Source: an uncultured Actinomycetes bacterium | GTDB taxonomy: Bacteria > Actinomycetota > Actinomycetes > S36-B12 > UBA5976 | DNA length: 18,190 nt | Assembly (NCBI GenBank): GCA_903951185.1 | Contig: CAJBBC010000029.1 | Span: 1-18,190, forward strand | Direction of reading: 5' to 3' | Shown here: one piece after another, positions 7,537 to 15,195 of the stretch | Position numbering within the stretch: position 1 is the first letter of the stretch | How the letters are laid out: each line of letters begins with the position of its first letter | The notes under the pieces: generated by a model | Databases searched by the model: none | What the model was told of the DNA's origin: nothing | Seen by the model: the letters and a program-made list of their open reading frames with translations, nothing else | Program-made: the position numbers and the translations under genes

Positions 7537-8388
7537 CTATTTGGAAATAAGCGTCGGTTCGGTGTTTTTGCTTCGGGTAAAAGGGCGACCATCTACAGGC
7601 TTTAGGAATATGTAAAGTACCAAGACTATGTAGACAACATAAGCAATCGCCTGGATCGAGGTAGTCGTAGCTTTAATATTGAAAACACCAGCGACTAAGG
7701 TGCTAAGGACTGAACCCTCGGTTAGCACTGAACTTAAGTCTAAAAAGACATTATCTTCGCCCGGCAAGAAACCGACTTCTTGGAACTCATGGATTCCATA
7801 CGAAAGTACGCCCGCTGCCACAAAAACTAGCAGGATGCCAGTGACTCGGAAGAATTTTGGCAAATTGATACTGGCCGACGATTCGTAAATGGCCCAGCCA
7901 AGCGCGACGGCAGTACCTAGCCCCAAAGTTAAACCAACTAAGGAAACAGTGCTGTTTCCAGTTGCTTGGGATGCCGCCCAATAGAAGATTGCAGTTTCAG
8001 CACCTTCGCGAATAACGGCAACAAAGGCCATTAGAGCAACGGCAATTTTTCCACCAGCTACTGCTGCCTCATCAAGACGATTTCTTAAATCAGTTGAAAT
8101 AGTTCGAGCTGATTTCTTCATCCAGAAAATCATCCAGGTAACAAAAATCACGGCGAGGAACGACACTGTGCCTGCAAAAATAGGTTCAGCAGTTTCTTCC
8201 AATTCGCTAGAAACACCTTCAAGTGCTAAAGCGACCAAGATACTGGCGAACACAGCCGAAACAACACCGTAAGTAACCCAGCGGATAAGGGCTTGACGGT
8301 TAGTTCTTTGTAAATAGACCAAGAGAATACTGACGACTAGTGCTGCTTCGAGGCCTTCGCGTAGGCCGATCAGGTAGTTTCCGAGCAT
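7537..8388 (-). CDS. FTR1/EfeU-family iron permease
   Basis: This is a predicted inner-membrane iron transporter with about seven hydrophobic segments. Both FTR1 signature motifs are present: REGLE in the first helix (15-19 counting from an upstream ATG at 8403) and REGAE at 132-136. These acidic motifs are proposed iron ligands in the family. The ATG at 8386-8388 is chosen because AAGGA lies 5 bases upstream and homologues begin with MLxNxLIGLREGLEA; an in-frame ATG five codons upstream (8401-8403) has no ribosome binding site. The usual EfeO and EfeB partners are not in this window, so the substrate state (Fe2+ or Fe3+) and partner are unknown. The gene probably has its own promoter and may read through into thyX. 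Confidence 0.88.
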   Translation of the reverse strand: MLGNYLIGLREGLEAALVVSILLVYLQRTNRQALIRWVTYGVVSAVFASILVALALEGVSSELEETAEPIFAGTVSFLAVIFVTWMIFWMKKSARTISTDLRNRLDEAAVAGGKIAVALMAFVAVIREGAETAIFYWAASQATGNSTVSLVGLTLGLGTAVALGWAIYESSASINLPKFFRVTGILLVFVAAGVLSYGIHEFQEVGFLPGEDNVFLDLSSVLTEGSVLSTLVAGVFNIKATTTSIQAIAYVVYIVLVLYIFLKPVDGRPFTRSKNTEPTLISK

Positions 8389-8432
8389 TCCAGTCCTTGG
8401 CATTTATGAAACCATTTAGTTTCGTAATTCAG

Positions 8433-8461
8433 AGAATACACGCTCCTTAAATATCTGGCAA
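8433..8461 (-). promoter_or_regulatory. Candidate sigma-70-type promoter for the FTR1 gene
   Basis: On the minus strand TTGCCA (8456-8461) and TATTCT (8433-8438) are separated by exactly 17 bp. TTGCCA matches five of six bases of TTGACA. Transcription would start near 8426, giving a leader of roughly 38 nt before the ATG at 8388. I see no recognisable IdeR/DtxR or Fur box. A small inverted repeat GAAAC-CATTTA-GTTTC lies at 8408-8423 in the leader. Confidence 0.5.
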
Positions 8462-8472
8462 TTTGGGGCAGA

Positions 8473-9366
8473 TTAAGTAATTAGGGTTGATTTTGCCTTA
8501 ATTCGTTGGGTTATTGCGACGCAGGCAATAACCACTGAAGCAGCCAACAAGCTTTGAATGCTCACAACTTCCCCAAGTAAAACTGCAGACCAAACCAACG
8601 TTAGAAAAGCTTGGAGCATTTGGACTTGAGATCCTTTAGTGACACCTAATTCGCTCAAGCCTCGGTACCACGCGAAAAATCCTAAATACATCGAACCTAA
8701 GGCTGTAAATAAGAAAGCCCCCAAGGCAACATATGTAATTTGGTGATTAGCCCAGCCTTGAATCAAGGTCACTAAGAAAATCGGAACACTCAGTGGAAGA
8801 AGTACGGCCACACACCAAGACACAACTTGCCAACCAGGCATAATTTTTGTCAGCGCAGCGCCTTCGGCGTAACCAATTGCAGCTGATAGCACTGCCCCGA
8901 AGAGCATTGCATCTGCAACAAAATTTGTTTCATTACTTCCACCATTAAGCCAGGCGTATCCAATTAAAGTTACTGTTCCAACAAGTGCAGCCAACCAAAA
9001 TCCAATTGGCTCGCGTTCGTTCATTCGAATAACAGCCACGACAGCTGTTGCCATTGGCAATCCAGCGATAATAACTGCACTATGAGCGGAAGTTGTATAG
9101 AGCAAGGCAAAAGTAGTGAGTACTGGAAAACCAATCACAATACCTAGTGCAGTAATAGAAATCTTTGGCCAAAGCTCTTTATTTGGCACGGGAACTTTCT
9201 TAATTTTTAGCAGGATAACTGCAACGGTCCCCGCGATTGCCGCACGACCAAAAGTTAACGTCCATGGATCAAAGCTAGGTAACGAAAGCTTAACCATCGG
9301 CAGCGTAATTGAAATTATCGGGACTCCGACCAACGCAAATAAAATTCCAGACTTTTTTGAAGGCAC
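8473..9366 (-). CDS. DMT-superfamily EamA-type exporter
   Basis: The 297-residue, strongly hydrophobic protein shows about ten membrane segments arranged as two EamA repeats, with a short basic N-terminus (MPSKKSG). The second repeat contains the usual GxxxFALGSMY-like turn and a C-terminal ALLLGE-like motif (SAVLLGEVVS). EamA proteins commonly export amino acids or related metabolites; the substrate here cannot be read from sequence. The start is a GTG with no Shine-Dalgarno, preceded by TAGTCT 6 bases upstream. It is divergent from azlC across only 46 bp, and the pairing with another amino-acid exporter is the best functional hint. Confidence 0.88.
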   Translation of the reverse strand: MPSKKSGILFALVGVPIISITLPMVKLSLPSFDPWTLTFGRAAIAGTVAVILLKIKKVPVPNKELWPKISITALGIVIGFPVLTTFALLYTTSAHSAVIIAGLPMATAVVAVIRMNEREPIGFWLAALVGTVTLIGYAWLNGGSNETNFVADAMLFGAVLSAAIGYAEGAALTKIMPGWQVVSWCVAVLLPLSVPIFLVTLIQGWANHQITYVALGAFLFTALGSMYLGFFAWYRGLSELGVTKGSQVQMLQAFLTLVWSAVLLGEVVSIQSLLAASVVIACVAITQRIKAKSTLIT

Positions 9367-9372
9367 ACGTTA

Positions 9373-9378
9373 AGACTA
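9373..9378 (-). promoter_or_regulatory. Candidate -10 box for the EamA exporter (leaderless)
   Basis: On the minus strand TAGTCT is followed by 6 bases and the GTG start. TTAACT lies 18 bp further upstream (9397-9402) and could be a weak -35. The element shares the 46-bp divergent spacer with the azlC promoter. Confidence 0.38.
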
Positions 9379-9399
9379 CCTACTTGAAGTATGAACAGT

Positions 9400-9405
9400 T
9401 AAGGT
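9400..9405 (+). promoter_or_regulatory. Candidate -10 box for azlC
   Basis: TAAGGT fits TANNNT and lies 7 bases before the azlC ATG. The overlapping AAGG could instead act as a ribosome binding site 8 bases or so from the ATG, so leaderless and led transcripts cannot be separated by reading alone. This box overlaps the possible -35 of the divergent EamA gene. Confidence 0.3.
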
Positions 9406-9412
9406 AGAAACT

Positions 9413-10129
9413 ATGCGTGCCACCGCCGGAGCTACCTGGGTTCAAACCCGCAGCGAAATAGTCCGAAATGCCATAAGTATCGGGATGGCTGTGGCAACTT
9501 ACGGGGTTTCTTTTGGTGCTTTGGGCACCACAACTGGCTTATCGATTGCTCAAACCTGCGCTCTTTCAGTTTTAATGTTTACCGGTGGTAGTCAATTCGC
9601 TCTAGTTTCAACGTTAGCTAGTGGCGGCACAGGATTATCGGGTGGCTTAGCTGCCGTGTTACTCGGCACACGTAACACCGCTTACTCAATGCGGATGAAT
9701 CCAATTATTAATGCCAAAGGACCCATGAAGTTACTAGCAAGCCAGCTAACTATCGATGAGTCAACGGCCATGGGTTTGGCCCAAGATGAAAAGTCTTTTT
9801 CGGGAAATGCCTCAAGGCTCGCTTTTTGGTCTACCGGCCTTTCTGTTTTCGTACTTTGGAATATCGCCACATTAATTGGCGCACTTGCCGCCACAACCAT
9901 CGGTGATCCAAAAACTTTAGGCCTGGATGCTGCCATCGGCGCGGGACTGTTTGCGCTGGTTTACCCTCAAATTTCAAGTCGTCGACATTTAGTTATTGCT
10001 TTGGGCGGTGCGCTAGTTGCCTTATCGCTCGCTAATTTTGTTACTCCTGGTGTGCCGATTATTTCCGCATCCATAGTGGCATTCATCGGTGGTTATATTT
10101 TTACAACGAGACGAAGTGCTAACTCATGA
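9413..10129 (+). CDS. azlC: AzlC-family branched-chain amino acid exporter, large subunit
   Basis: This 238-residue membrane protein has the AzlC hallmarks FTGGSQFALVS (about 56-66) and LLGTRNTAYSM (about 83-93), followed by several more hydrophobic helices. AzlC and the small AzlD form a bipartite exporter; family members move leucine-like amino acids or analogues out of the cell. The ATG start sits just after a TANNNT/AAGG element. The stop overlaps the azlD start by four bases (ATGA), so the two are translated together. This pair is the only plus-strand operon in the window. Confidence 0.93.
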   Translation: MRATAGATWVQTRSEIVRNAISIGMAVATYGVSFGALGTTTGLSIAQTCALSVLMFTGGSQFALVSTLASGGTGLSGGLAAVLLGTRNTAYSMRMNPIINAKGPMKLLASQLTIDESTAMGLAQDEKSFSGNASRLAFWSTGLSVFVLWNIATLIGALAATTIGDPKTLGLDAAIGAGLFALVYPQISSRRHLVIALGGALVALSLANFVTPGVPIISASIVAFIGGYIFTTRRSANS

Positions 10130-10443
10130 GCGCACTCTGGCTAACGATTATCGGAGCAAGTCTAGGATGCTATCTCCTGAAACTAATTGGTGTTGTAATC
10201 CCTAAGAGTTTTTTGGAGCGACCGCTAGTAAATGAAATTACGCACTTACTGCCAATTGCCTTACTCTCGGCTATTGTTGCCATTCAAACTTTGGGTCAAG
10301 GACAAGGATTACTTGTTGATGCCCGCTTACCAGCTTTAGGCGCTTCTTTAGTTGCCTTGAGATTCAAGGCACCGTTTATCGTCGTCATTTTAATCGCGGC
10401 AATCTCTGCAGCGACATTACGTTATTTCGGTTTAGCTGCCTGA
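10126..10443 (+). CDS. azlD: AzlD-family branched-chain amino acid exporter, small subunit
   Basis: The 105-residue protein has about four hydrophobic helices and the family pattern: WLTIIGASLGCYLLKLIG near the N-terminus, an RPLVNEITHLLPIALLSAIV segment, and a final short helix. It follows azlC with a 4-bp ATGA overlap, the usual arrangement for the two-subunit exporter. Its 3' end overlaps the 3' end of the convergent small membrane-protein gene by 22 bp, so no terminator fits between them. Confidence 0.92.
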   Translation: MSALWLTIIGASLGCYLLKLIGVVIPKSFLERPLVNEITHLLPIALLSAIVAIQTLGQGQGLLVDARLPALGASLVALRFKAPFIVVILIAAISAATLRYFGLAA

Positions 10444-10841
10444 TACAGCTCAACTGAATGCTGCATCGATTCGCGAGCTAATTTACGTTCATTAGTTAAG
10501 TCATAACCCAACGCCACGCAATACCAGTACTGCCAATTTTCTAAGTCAGTTTTAGTTTTCTCAATAATTTGATCTAAGTAATGCTGTTTTTCTTCCTCAG
10601 ATAATCCATTTTTTGGTAGCAGAGCTTCAGTTACTAATTGACCCATGGTGTAACTAAGTTTGCCAAATCTAATTTCGCGGATCACCAGGACGATGCCGAT
10701 CGTCGGCAGGACAAGTACCGCTATGCCCAGCCCTTGAACTGCTGGGTCATCAACTCTTAATAAATCAATTCCACGAAGTGCGGCAAATAATAAATAAACG
10801 CAAAGGATTGAAGTGAGAATTAATGCAATTCGACGCGCCAA
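10422..10841 (-). CDS. Conserved hypothetical membrane protein with TPR-like C-terminus
   Basis: The product has 139 residues with two hydrophobic segments (about 5-22 and 37-55) and a soluble tail. Helical repeats near the end (NWQYWYCVALGYDLTNERK..ARESMQHSVELY) resemble a tetratricopeptide unit. A small TPR-like membrane protein beside dapB is a recurring neighbour in actinobacteria, but I know of no assigned function. The start is a TTG 15 bp after the dapB stop and has no strong ribosome binding site, so translation may depend on dapB; a slightly different start is possible. The 3' end overlaps azlD by 22 bp on the opposite strand. Confidence 0.75.
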   Translation of the reverse strand: MARRIALILTSILCVYLLFAALRGIDLLRVDDPAVQGLGIAVLVLPTIGIVLVIREIRFGKLSYTMGQLVTEALLPKNGLSEEEKQHYLDQIIEKTKTDLENWQYWYCVALGYDLTNERKLARESMQHSVELYQAAKPK

Positions 10842-10856
10842 AGTTCAGCCCAGTTC

Positions 10857-11594
10857 CTAAAGACCTAGTAGACCTTCAAGACCAAACGTCACACCTTTAG
10901 TTTCAGAAATTTTTCGAATTGCCAAAAGAACACCAGGCATAAATGATTCACGATCAAGTGAGTCATGGCGAATAGTAAGTGTTTCACCCAGTCCACCAAA
11001 AATTACTTCTTGATGTGCAACTAAACCTTGCGCGCGAATACTGTGGATTGGAACACCAGCAACTTTTGCTCCGCGAGCACCATCAAGTGCATCTGAGGTT
11101 GCGTCAGGCATGGCTGGACTACCTTTGCGGGCTTCACTAATTAACTCTGCGGTACGTCTAGCTGTTCCACTCGGTGCATCAACTTTGCGAGGATGATGTA
11201 GCTCAACTATTTCGACGTTATCAAAATGAGGTGCGGCCATCGCAGCAAATTTCATCATCAAAACTGCGCCGACTCCAAAGTTTGGAGCGATCAATACATT
11301 GGCTTTTGACTTACTAAACATGTCATTCACTTTTGCTAAACGTGCACTGTCAAAGCCAGTAGTACCAACCACAGCATGGATGTTGTTAGCCGCTAAGTAT
11401 TCAAGATTCGTTAGAACGCTTGCTGGAACAGTGAAGTCGACCACTACTTCTGCACCACTACGGGCGAGGTCAGCCAGATTACCGTCAACATCGAGAGCGC
11501 AAACTAAATCCAAATCACCTGCCAACGACACTGCTTCGCAAACAGTTTTGCCCATTCGGCCGTTTGCACCAAGTACGCCAACTTTAATTGTCAT
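10857..11594 (-). CDS. dapB: 4-hydroxy-tetrahydrodipicolinate reductase
   Basis: This enzyme reduces 4-hydroxy-tetrahydrodipicolinate, the step after DapA in lysine/diaminopimelate synthesis. It has 245 residues, the normal actinobacterial length. The nucleotide-binding GANGRMG is at 9-15, GTTG at 77-80, and the catalytic signature ELHHPRKVDAPSGTA at 131-145 carries the active histidine pair (133-134) and Lys137. The ATG overlaps the stop of the upstream M16 peptidase by one base (TAATG), so the two are probably translationally coupled. The conserved peptidase-dapB pairing is standard in this phylum. Confidence 0.97.
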   Translation of the reverse strand: MTIKVGVLGANGRMGKTVCEAVSLAGDLDLVCALDVDGNLADLARSGAEVVVDFTVPASVLTNLEYLAANNIHAVVGTTGFDSARLAKVNDMFSKSKANVLIAPNFGVGAVLMMKFAAMAAPHFDNVEIVELHHPRKVDAPSGTARRTAELISEARKGSPAMPDATSDALDGARGAKVAGVPIHSIRAQGLVAHQEVIFGGLGETLTIRHDSLDRESFMPGVLLAIRKISETKGVTFGLEGLLGL

Positions 11595-12943
11595 TACTTA
11601 CCTGCCTTAGCTTCTTTTGGTCCAACGACTGTGGTGAGCGGTTTTTGCGACCATAAGTGGTGTGCCAATGTATGCACTTCATCAAGCGTAACTGCTGAAA
11701 CAAGGTCAAGTACTTCACTGACGGAAGCAACATAGCCAAAATTCAATTCATTTCGAGCATTTCTGCTCATTCTTGACCCAGTATCTTCAAGGCCAAGTAC
11801 CATTCCACCACTTAGCTGACCTTTTGCTTTCTCTAGTTCAGCTTGGGTAATGCCATTTGTGACAATGTCTTCAATAACATTTGCACAAACTTCTCGAACT
11901 GTTTCCAAGTTACGTGGATTACAACCTGCATAAATTCCAGCGACTCCAGCATCTTGAAACTGTTGAGCGAATGAATAAACGGTGTAGACCAAGCCGCGCT
12001 TTTCGCTAACTTCCTGAAAGAGCCGACTGGACATGCCACCGCCAAGGGCTGCATTTAAAACATTTAAAATGTAACGACGTTCATCAGATCGATCGATACT
12101 TGGCACACCGATAACTAAATTCGCTTGCTCAGTATCTTTATTGAATTTAACAAAACCACCGTCGCGATTTACTTTCGCTTTTGTGTTTCCGGGGACATAT
12201 GGCGACTTATCTCCACTGCCAATATCAACTCCGCCTTTAGCAAATGCTTTGCGAATAAGTTTTACAACTTCACTATGTTCGATATTTCCGGCTACTGAAA
12301 TTACTAATCGATCTGGGGTGTAGTACTTCTGGTAAAAGCCATGGATCGATCGACGCGATAGCGAAGAGATATTTTCAACTGTGCCTAGAATTGATCGACC
12401 CAGTGGAGCGTCTCCATACATCGCTTTGGCAAATTGTTCATGCACAATGTCAGATGGATCGTCATCGCGCATCGCAATTTCTTCAAGAACAACAGTTCGC
12501 TCTTGGTCTACATCAACTGTGGTAATCGTTGCCGAGGTAATCATGTCAACGAGGACGTCTATTGCCGTAGGCACACTGGTATCAAGTACTCGAGTGTAAA
12601 AACAAGTTACTTCTTTTGAAGTAAAGGCATTCATTTCACCACCGACTGCATCGATAGCTGAACTAATCTCTAAAGCACTGCGATTCTTGGTGCCCTTGAA
12701 AAGTAAATGTTCTAAATAGTGCGCTGAACCAGTTTGGCTTGCCACTTCATCACGCGAGCCAATGTTTACCCAAATACCAATTGCGGCTGATCGTACAGTT
12801 GGCATTTGTTCAGTAAGTATGCGAAGTCCACTAGGCAAAACGGTGCGCTTGACTAACCCACCGTCTTTTTCAGTGAGTAAAGTGCGAGTGGTCCCCGGGC
12901 TTTGTTCAAACCCAAGGACCACTGCGGACTTACTTTTTGGCAA
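11594..12943 (-). CDS. M16-family zinc metallopeptidase (PepR-like)
   Basis: The 449-residue protein is a processing-peptidase-type (M16B) peptidase. The inverted zinc motif HxxEH is present as HYLEH at 75-79, and a third ligand glutamate is expected at E155 in VVLEEIAMRDDDP, 76 residues after the last histidine. The second, catalytically inactive M16 half follows, with the family's RGLVYTVYSF segment. The physiological substrate is not known from sequence. The start is a TTG, with AGAAGG only 4 bases upstream; a GTG seven codons downstream is an alternative. It lies 15 bp after pnp and overlaps dapB by one base. Confidence 0.93.
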   Translation of the reverse strand: MPKSKSAVVLGFEQSPGTTRTLLTEKDGGLVKRTVLPSGLRILTEQMPTVRSAAIGIWVNIGSRDEVASQTGSAHYLEHLLFKGTKNRSALEISSAIDAVGGEMNAFTSKEVTCFYTRVLDTSVPTAIDVLVDMITSATITTVDVDQERTVVLEEIAMRDDDPSDIVHEQFAKAMYGDAPLGRSILGTVENISSLSRRSIHGFYQKYYTPDRLVISVAGNIEHSEVVKLIRKAFAKGGVDIGSGDKSPYVPGNTKAKVNRDGGFVKFNKDTEQANLVIGVPSIDRSDERRYILNVLNAALGGGMSSRLFQEVSEKRGLVYTVYSFAQQFQDAGVAGIYAGCNPRNLETVREVCANVIEDIVTNGITQAELEKAKGQLSGGMVLGLEDTGSRMSRNARNELNFGYVASVSEVLDLVSAVTLDEVHTLAHHLWSQKPLTTVVGPKEAKAGK

Positions 12944-12958
12944 GATACCTTCTGCTAA

Positions 12959-15169
12959 CTACTCGTCGCCATCATCTGATGAAGACTCTTCGCCTTCAAC
13001 GACTGGGATTAGTGAAAGTTTGCCACGTGGATCGATTTCGGCGATCTCAACGTGAACTTTGTCGCCAACTTTAACTACATCTTCAACATTCTCAACGCGC
13101 TTACCGCCAGAAAGTTTCCGTAGTTGACTGATGTGAAGTAAGCCGTCTTTACCTGGTGAAAGTGAGATAAACGCACCGAAGTTTGTAGTTTTAACTACTG
13201 TACCCATGTAACGCTCACCTACTTCTGGCATAGATGGATTTGCAATTGCATTAACTTGTGCTCGGGCAGCTTCTGCAGCTTCACCACTTGTAGCACCAAT
13301 GTAAACAATGCCTTCATCAGTAATAGTTAAATCAGCACCAGTATCTTCTTGAATCTGATTGATGATCTTGCCTTTAGGGCCAATAACTTCACCAATTTTG
13401 TCGATTGGAATTTGCACCGAAATAATTCGCGGTGCGAATGGTGACATTTCATCTGGAGTGTCAATTGCTTCAAGCATTACATCCAAAATTGCTAAGCGTG
13501 CTTCGCGAGCTTGCGTTAACGCACTAGCTAGAACTGATGCAGGAATACCATCAAGTTTTGTATCTAGCTGTAGTGCAGTTACAAACTCTTTAGTACCAGC
13601 AACTTTAAAGTCCATGTCACCGAAAGCATCTTCGGCACCAAGGATGTCAGTTAGCGCAACATACTCAGTTTTGCCATCGATTTCTTCAGAGATAAGACCC
13701 ATTGCAATACCGGCAACTGGAGCACGTAAAGGTACACCAGCATTAAGTAGTGAAAGTGTTGATGCACATACTGAACCCATCGAAGTAGAACCATTTGAAC
13801 CAAATGCTTCAGATACCTGACGGATTGCGTATGGGAAATCAGCTTTAGTCGGCAGAACTGGCACAAGTGCTCGTTCTGCTAACGCACCGTGGCCAATTTC
13901 GCGACGCTTAGGTGTGCCAACTCGTCCGGTCTCACCTGTTGAGTAAGGCGGGAAGTTGTAATTGTGCATGTAGTGCTTTGACTTTATCGGCGACAAAGTA
14001 TCTAGCTGCATTTCCATTTTGAGCATATTCAAAGTAGTTACGCCCACAATTTGAGTTTCACCACGTTCGAATATTGCTGAACCATGTGCCCGAGGAATTA
14101 CATCTACCTCTGCAGTTAAATTACGGATGTCGCGCAGTCCACGGCCATCGATACGAATCTTGTCTTTGATAACGCGTTTGCGAACAAGTTTCTTAGTTAG
14201 GGAACGAAGTGCTGCGCTTATTTCTTTTTCGCGACCTTCGAATTGTTCACCTAATTTTTCAACTGTTAGATCTTTAATACGATCCAATTCAGTTTCGCGT
14301 TCTTGCTTGCCAGCGATTGTTAAGGCTTTAGCCATGTCATCGCTAACAAGTGCTTCGACGGCAGCAAATGCATCAGCTTCGTAGTCCAAGAAGATTGGGA
14401 ATTCTGCAGTTTCTTTAGCTGCAACTTTTGCCAATTTAATTTGAGCTTCACAAAGTAATTTGATGAATGGTTTCGCTGCATCAAGTCCCTGAGCAACAAT
14501 CTCTTCAGATGGAGCTTTTGCGCCACCTGCAACAAGATCGATTGTGTTTTCAGTTGCTTCAGCTTCAACCATCATGATTGCTACATCGTCAGCAATTATG
14601 CGGCCAGCAACAACCATGTCGAATACAGCTTCTTCAAGTTGTTCATGTGTTGGAAATGCAACCCATTGGCCCTTGATTAGCGCTACTCGAACGCCACCAA
14701 TTGGACCAGAGAATGGTAATCCAGCTAATTGAGTAGACATAGATGAAGCATTGATTGCAATAACGTCATAAAGGTCTTTTGGATTAAGTGACAAAACTGT
14801 CACAACAACCTGAACTTCATTACGAAGTCCCTTAACGAACGCTGGACGTAATGGACGGTCGATTAAGCGGCAAGTCAGAATTGCATCCTCAGTTGGACGT
14901 CCTTCGCGACGGAAGAATGAACCCGGGATACGACCAACTGCATACATCCGCTCTTCAACATCCACAGTTAGTGGGAAGAAATCGAATTGATCTTTTGGTG
15001 ACTTACCTGCAGTAGTTGCAGATAGCAACATAGTTTCGTCATCTAAATAAACAACTGCAGTACCTGCAGCCTGTTTAGCTAAACGACCTGTTTCGAACTT
15101 GATAGTGCGTTTTCCGAACGACCCGTTGTCGATCACAGCAACGCTGGACTGTACTTCGTTACCCTCCAT
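12959..15169 (-). CDS. pnp: Polyribonucleotide nucleotidyltransferase (PNPase)
   Basis: PNPase degrades RNA 3'-5' by phosphorolysis. The 736-residue protein has the full architecture: the first RNase PH domain (FFRREGRP, LIDRPLRP), a helical linker, the second catalytic RNase PH domain (GRGLRDIRNL, FERGETQ, and the phosphate-binding NGSTSMGSVC), a KH domain with GPKG at about 597-600, and an S1 domain from about 650 (GERYMGTVVKTTNFGAFISL). The acidic tail ends EESSSDDGDE. Its ATG has a strong GGAGG ribosome binding site 6 bases upstream, but that site and the ATG are locked in hairpins (see separate entries). The gene follows rpsO after a 221-bp spacer and leads into the M16 peptidase gene. 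Confidence 0.98.
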   Translation of the reverse strand: MEGNEVQSSVAVIDNGSFGKRTIKFETGRLAKQAAGTAVVYLDDETMLLSATTAGKSPKDQFDFFPLTVDVEERMYAVGRIPGSFFRREGRPTEDAILTCRLIDRPLRPAFVKGLRNEVQVVVTVLSLNPKDLYDVIAINASSMSTQLAGLPFSGPIGGVRVALIKGQWVAFPTHEQLEEAVFDMVVAGRIIADDVAIMMVEAEATENTIDLVAGGAKAPSEEIVAQGLDAAKPFIKLLCEAQIKLAKVAAKETAEFPIFLDYEADAFAAVEALVSDDMAKALTIAGKQERETELDRIKDLTVEKLGEQFEGREKEISAALRSLTKKLVRKRVIKDKIRIDGRGLRDIRNLTAEVDVIPRAHGSAIFERGETQIVGVTTLNMLKMEMQLDTLSPIKSKHYMHNYNFPPYSTGETGRVGTPKRREIGHGALAERALVPVLPTKADFPYAIRQVSEAFGSNGSTSMGSVCASTLSLLNAGVPLRAPVAGIAMGLISEEIDGKTEYVALTDILGAEDAFGDMDFKVAGTKEFVTALQLDTKLDGIPASVLASALTQAREARLAILDVMLEAIDTPDEMSPFAPRIISVQIPIDKIGEVIGPKGKIINQIQEDTGADLTITDEGIVYIGATSGEAAEAARAQVNAIANPSMPEVGERYMGTVVKTTNFGAFISLSPGKDGLLHISQLRKLSGGKRVENVEDVVKVGDKVHVEIAEIDPRGKLSLIPVVEGEESSSDDGDE

Positions 15170-15176
15170 GGGTAAC
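15158..15176 (-). promoter_or_regulatory. Perfect 7-bp hairpin with the pnp start codon in its loop
   Basis: On the minus strand GTTACCC, loop ATGGA and GGGTAAC form a perfect stem whose 5-base loop contains the pnp ATG. The 5' arm ends on the last G of the GGAGG ribosome binding site, and the 3' arm is coding (codons 2-4). The pairing is exact; an effect on translation is inferred. Confidence 0.6.
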
Positions 15177-15178
15177 CT

Positions 15179-15195
15179 CCCTTATTTGTTAAGGG
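15179..15195 (-). promoter_or_regulatory. Hairpin overlapping the pnp Shine-Dalgarno
   Basis: CCCTTA-ACAAA-TAAGGG (minus strand) is a 6-bp stem whose 3' arm covers the first two bases of GGAGG (15176-15180). Together with the start-codon hairpin it brackets the ribosome binding site. Its 5' arm shares its CCC with a longer upstream pairing at 15193-15200, so the two structures compete. Confidence 0.5.

Noticed and set aside
8370..8441. Possible 23-residue upstream ORF (GTG at 8439-8441) overlapping the FTR1 start
   Set aside because: AAGGAG is only one base from the GTG, too close for a ribosome binding site, and the peptide resembles nothing known. The segment is better read as promoter and leader.
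7537..10443. The transporter block as a mobile element or genomic island
   Set aside because: No integrase, transposase, terminal repeats, tRNA or attachment-site duplication is visible, and composition is like the flanks by eye.
13359..13820. 153-codon plus-strand open frame inside pnp
   Set aside because: It is antisense to the PNPase second RNase PH and KH region; the long open frame comes from the codon bias of pnp.
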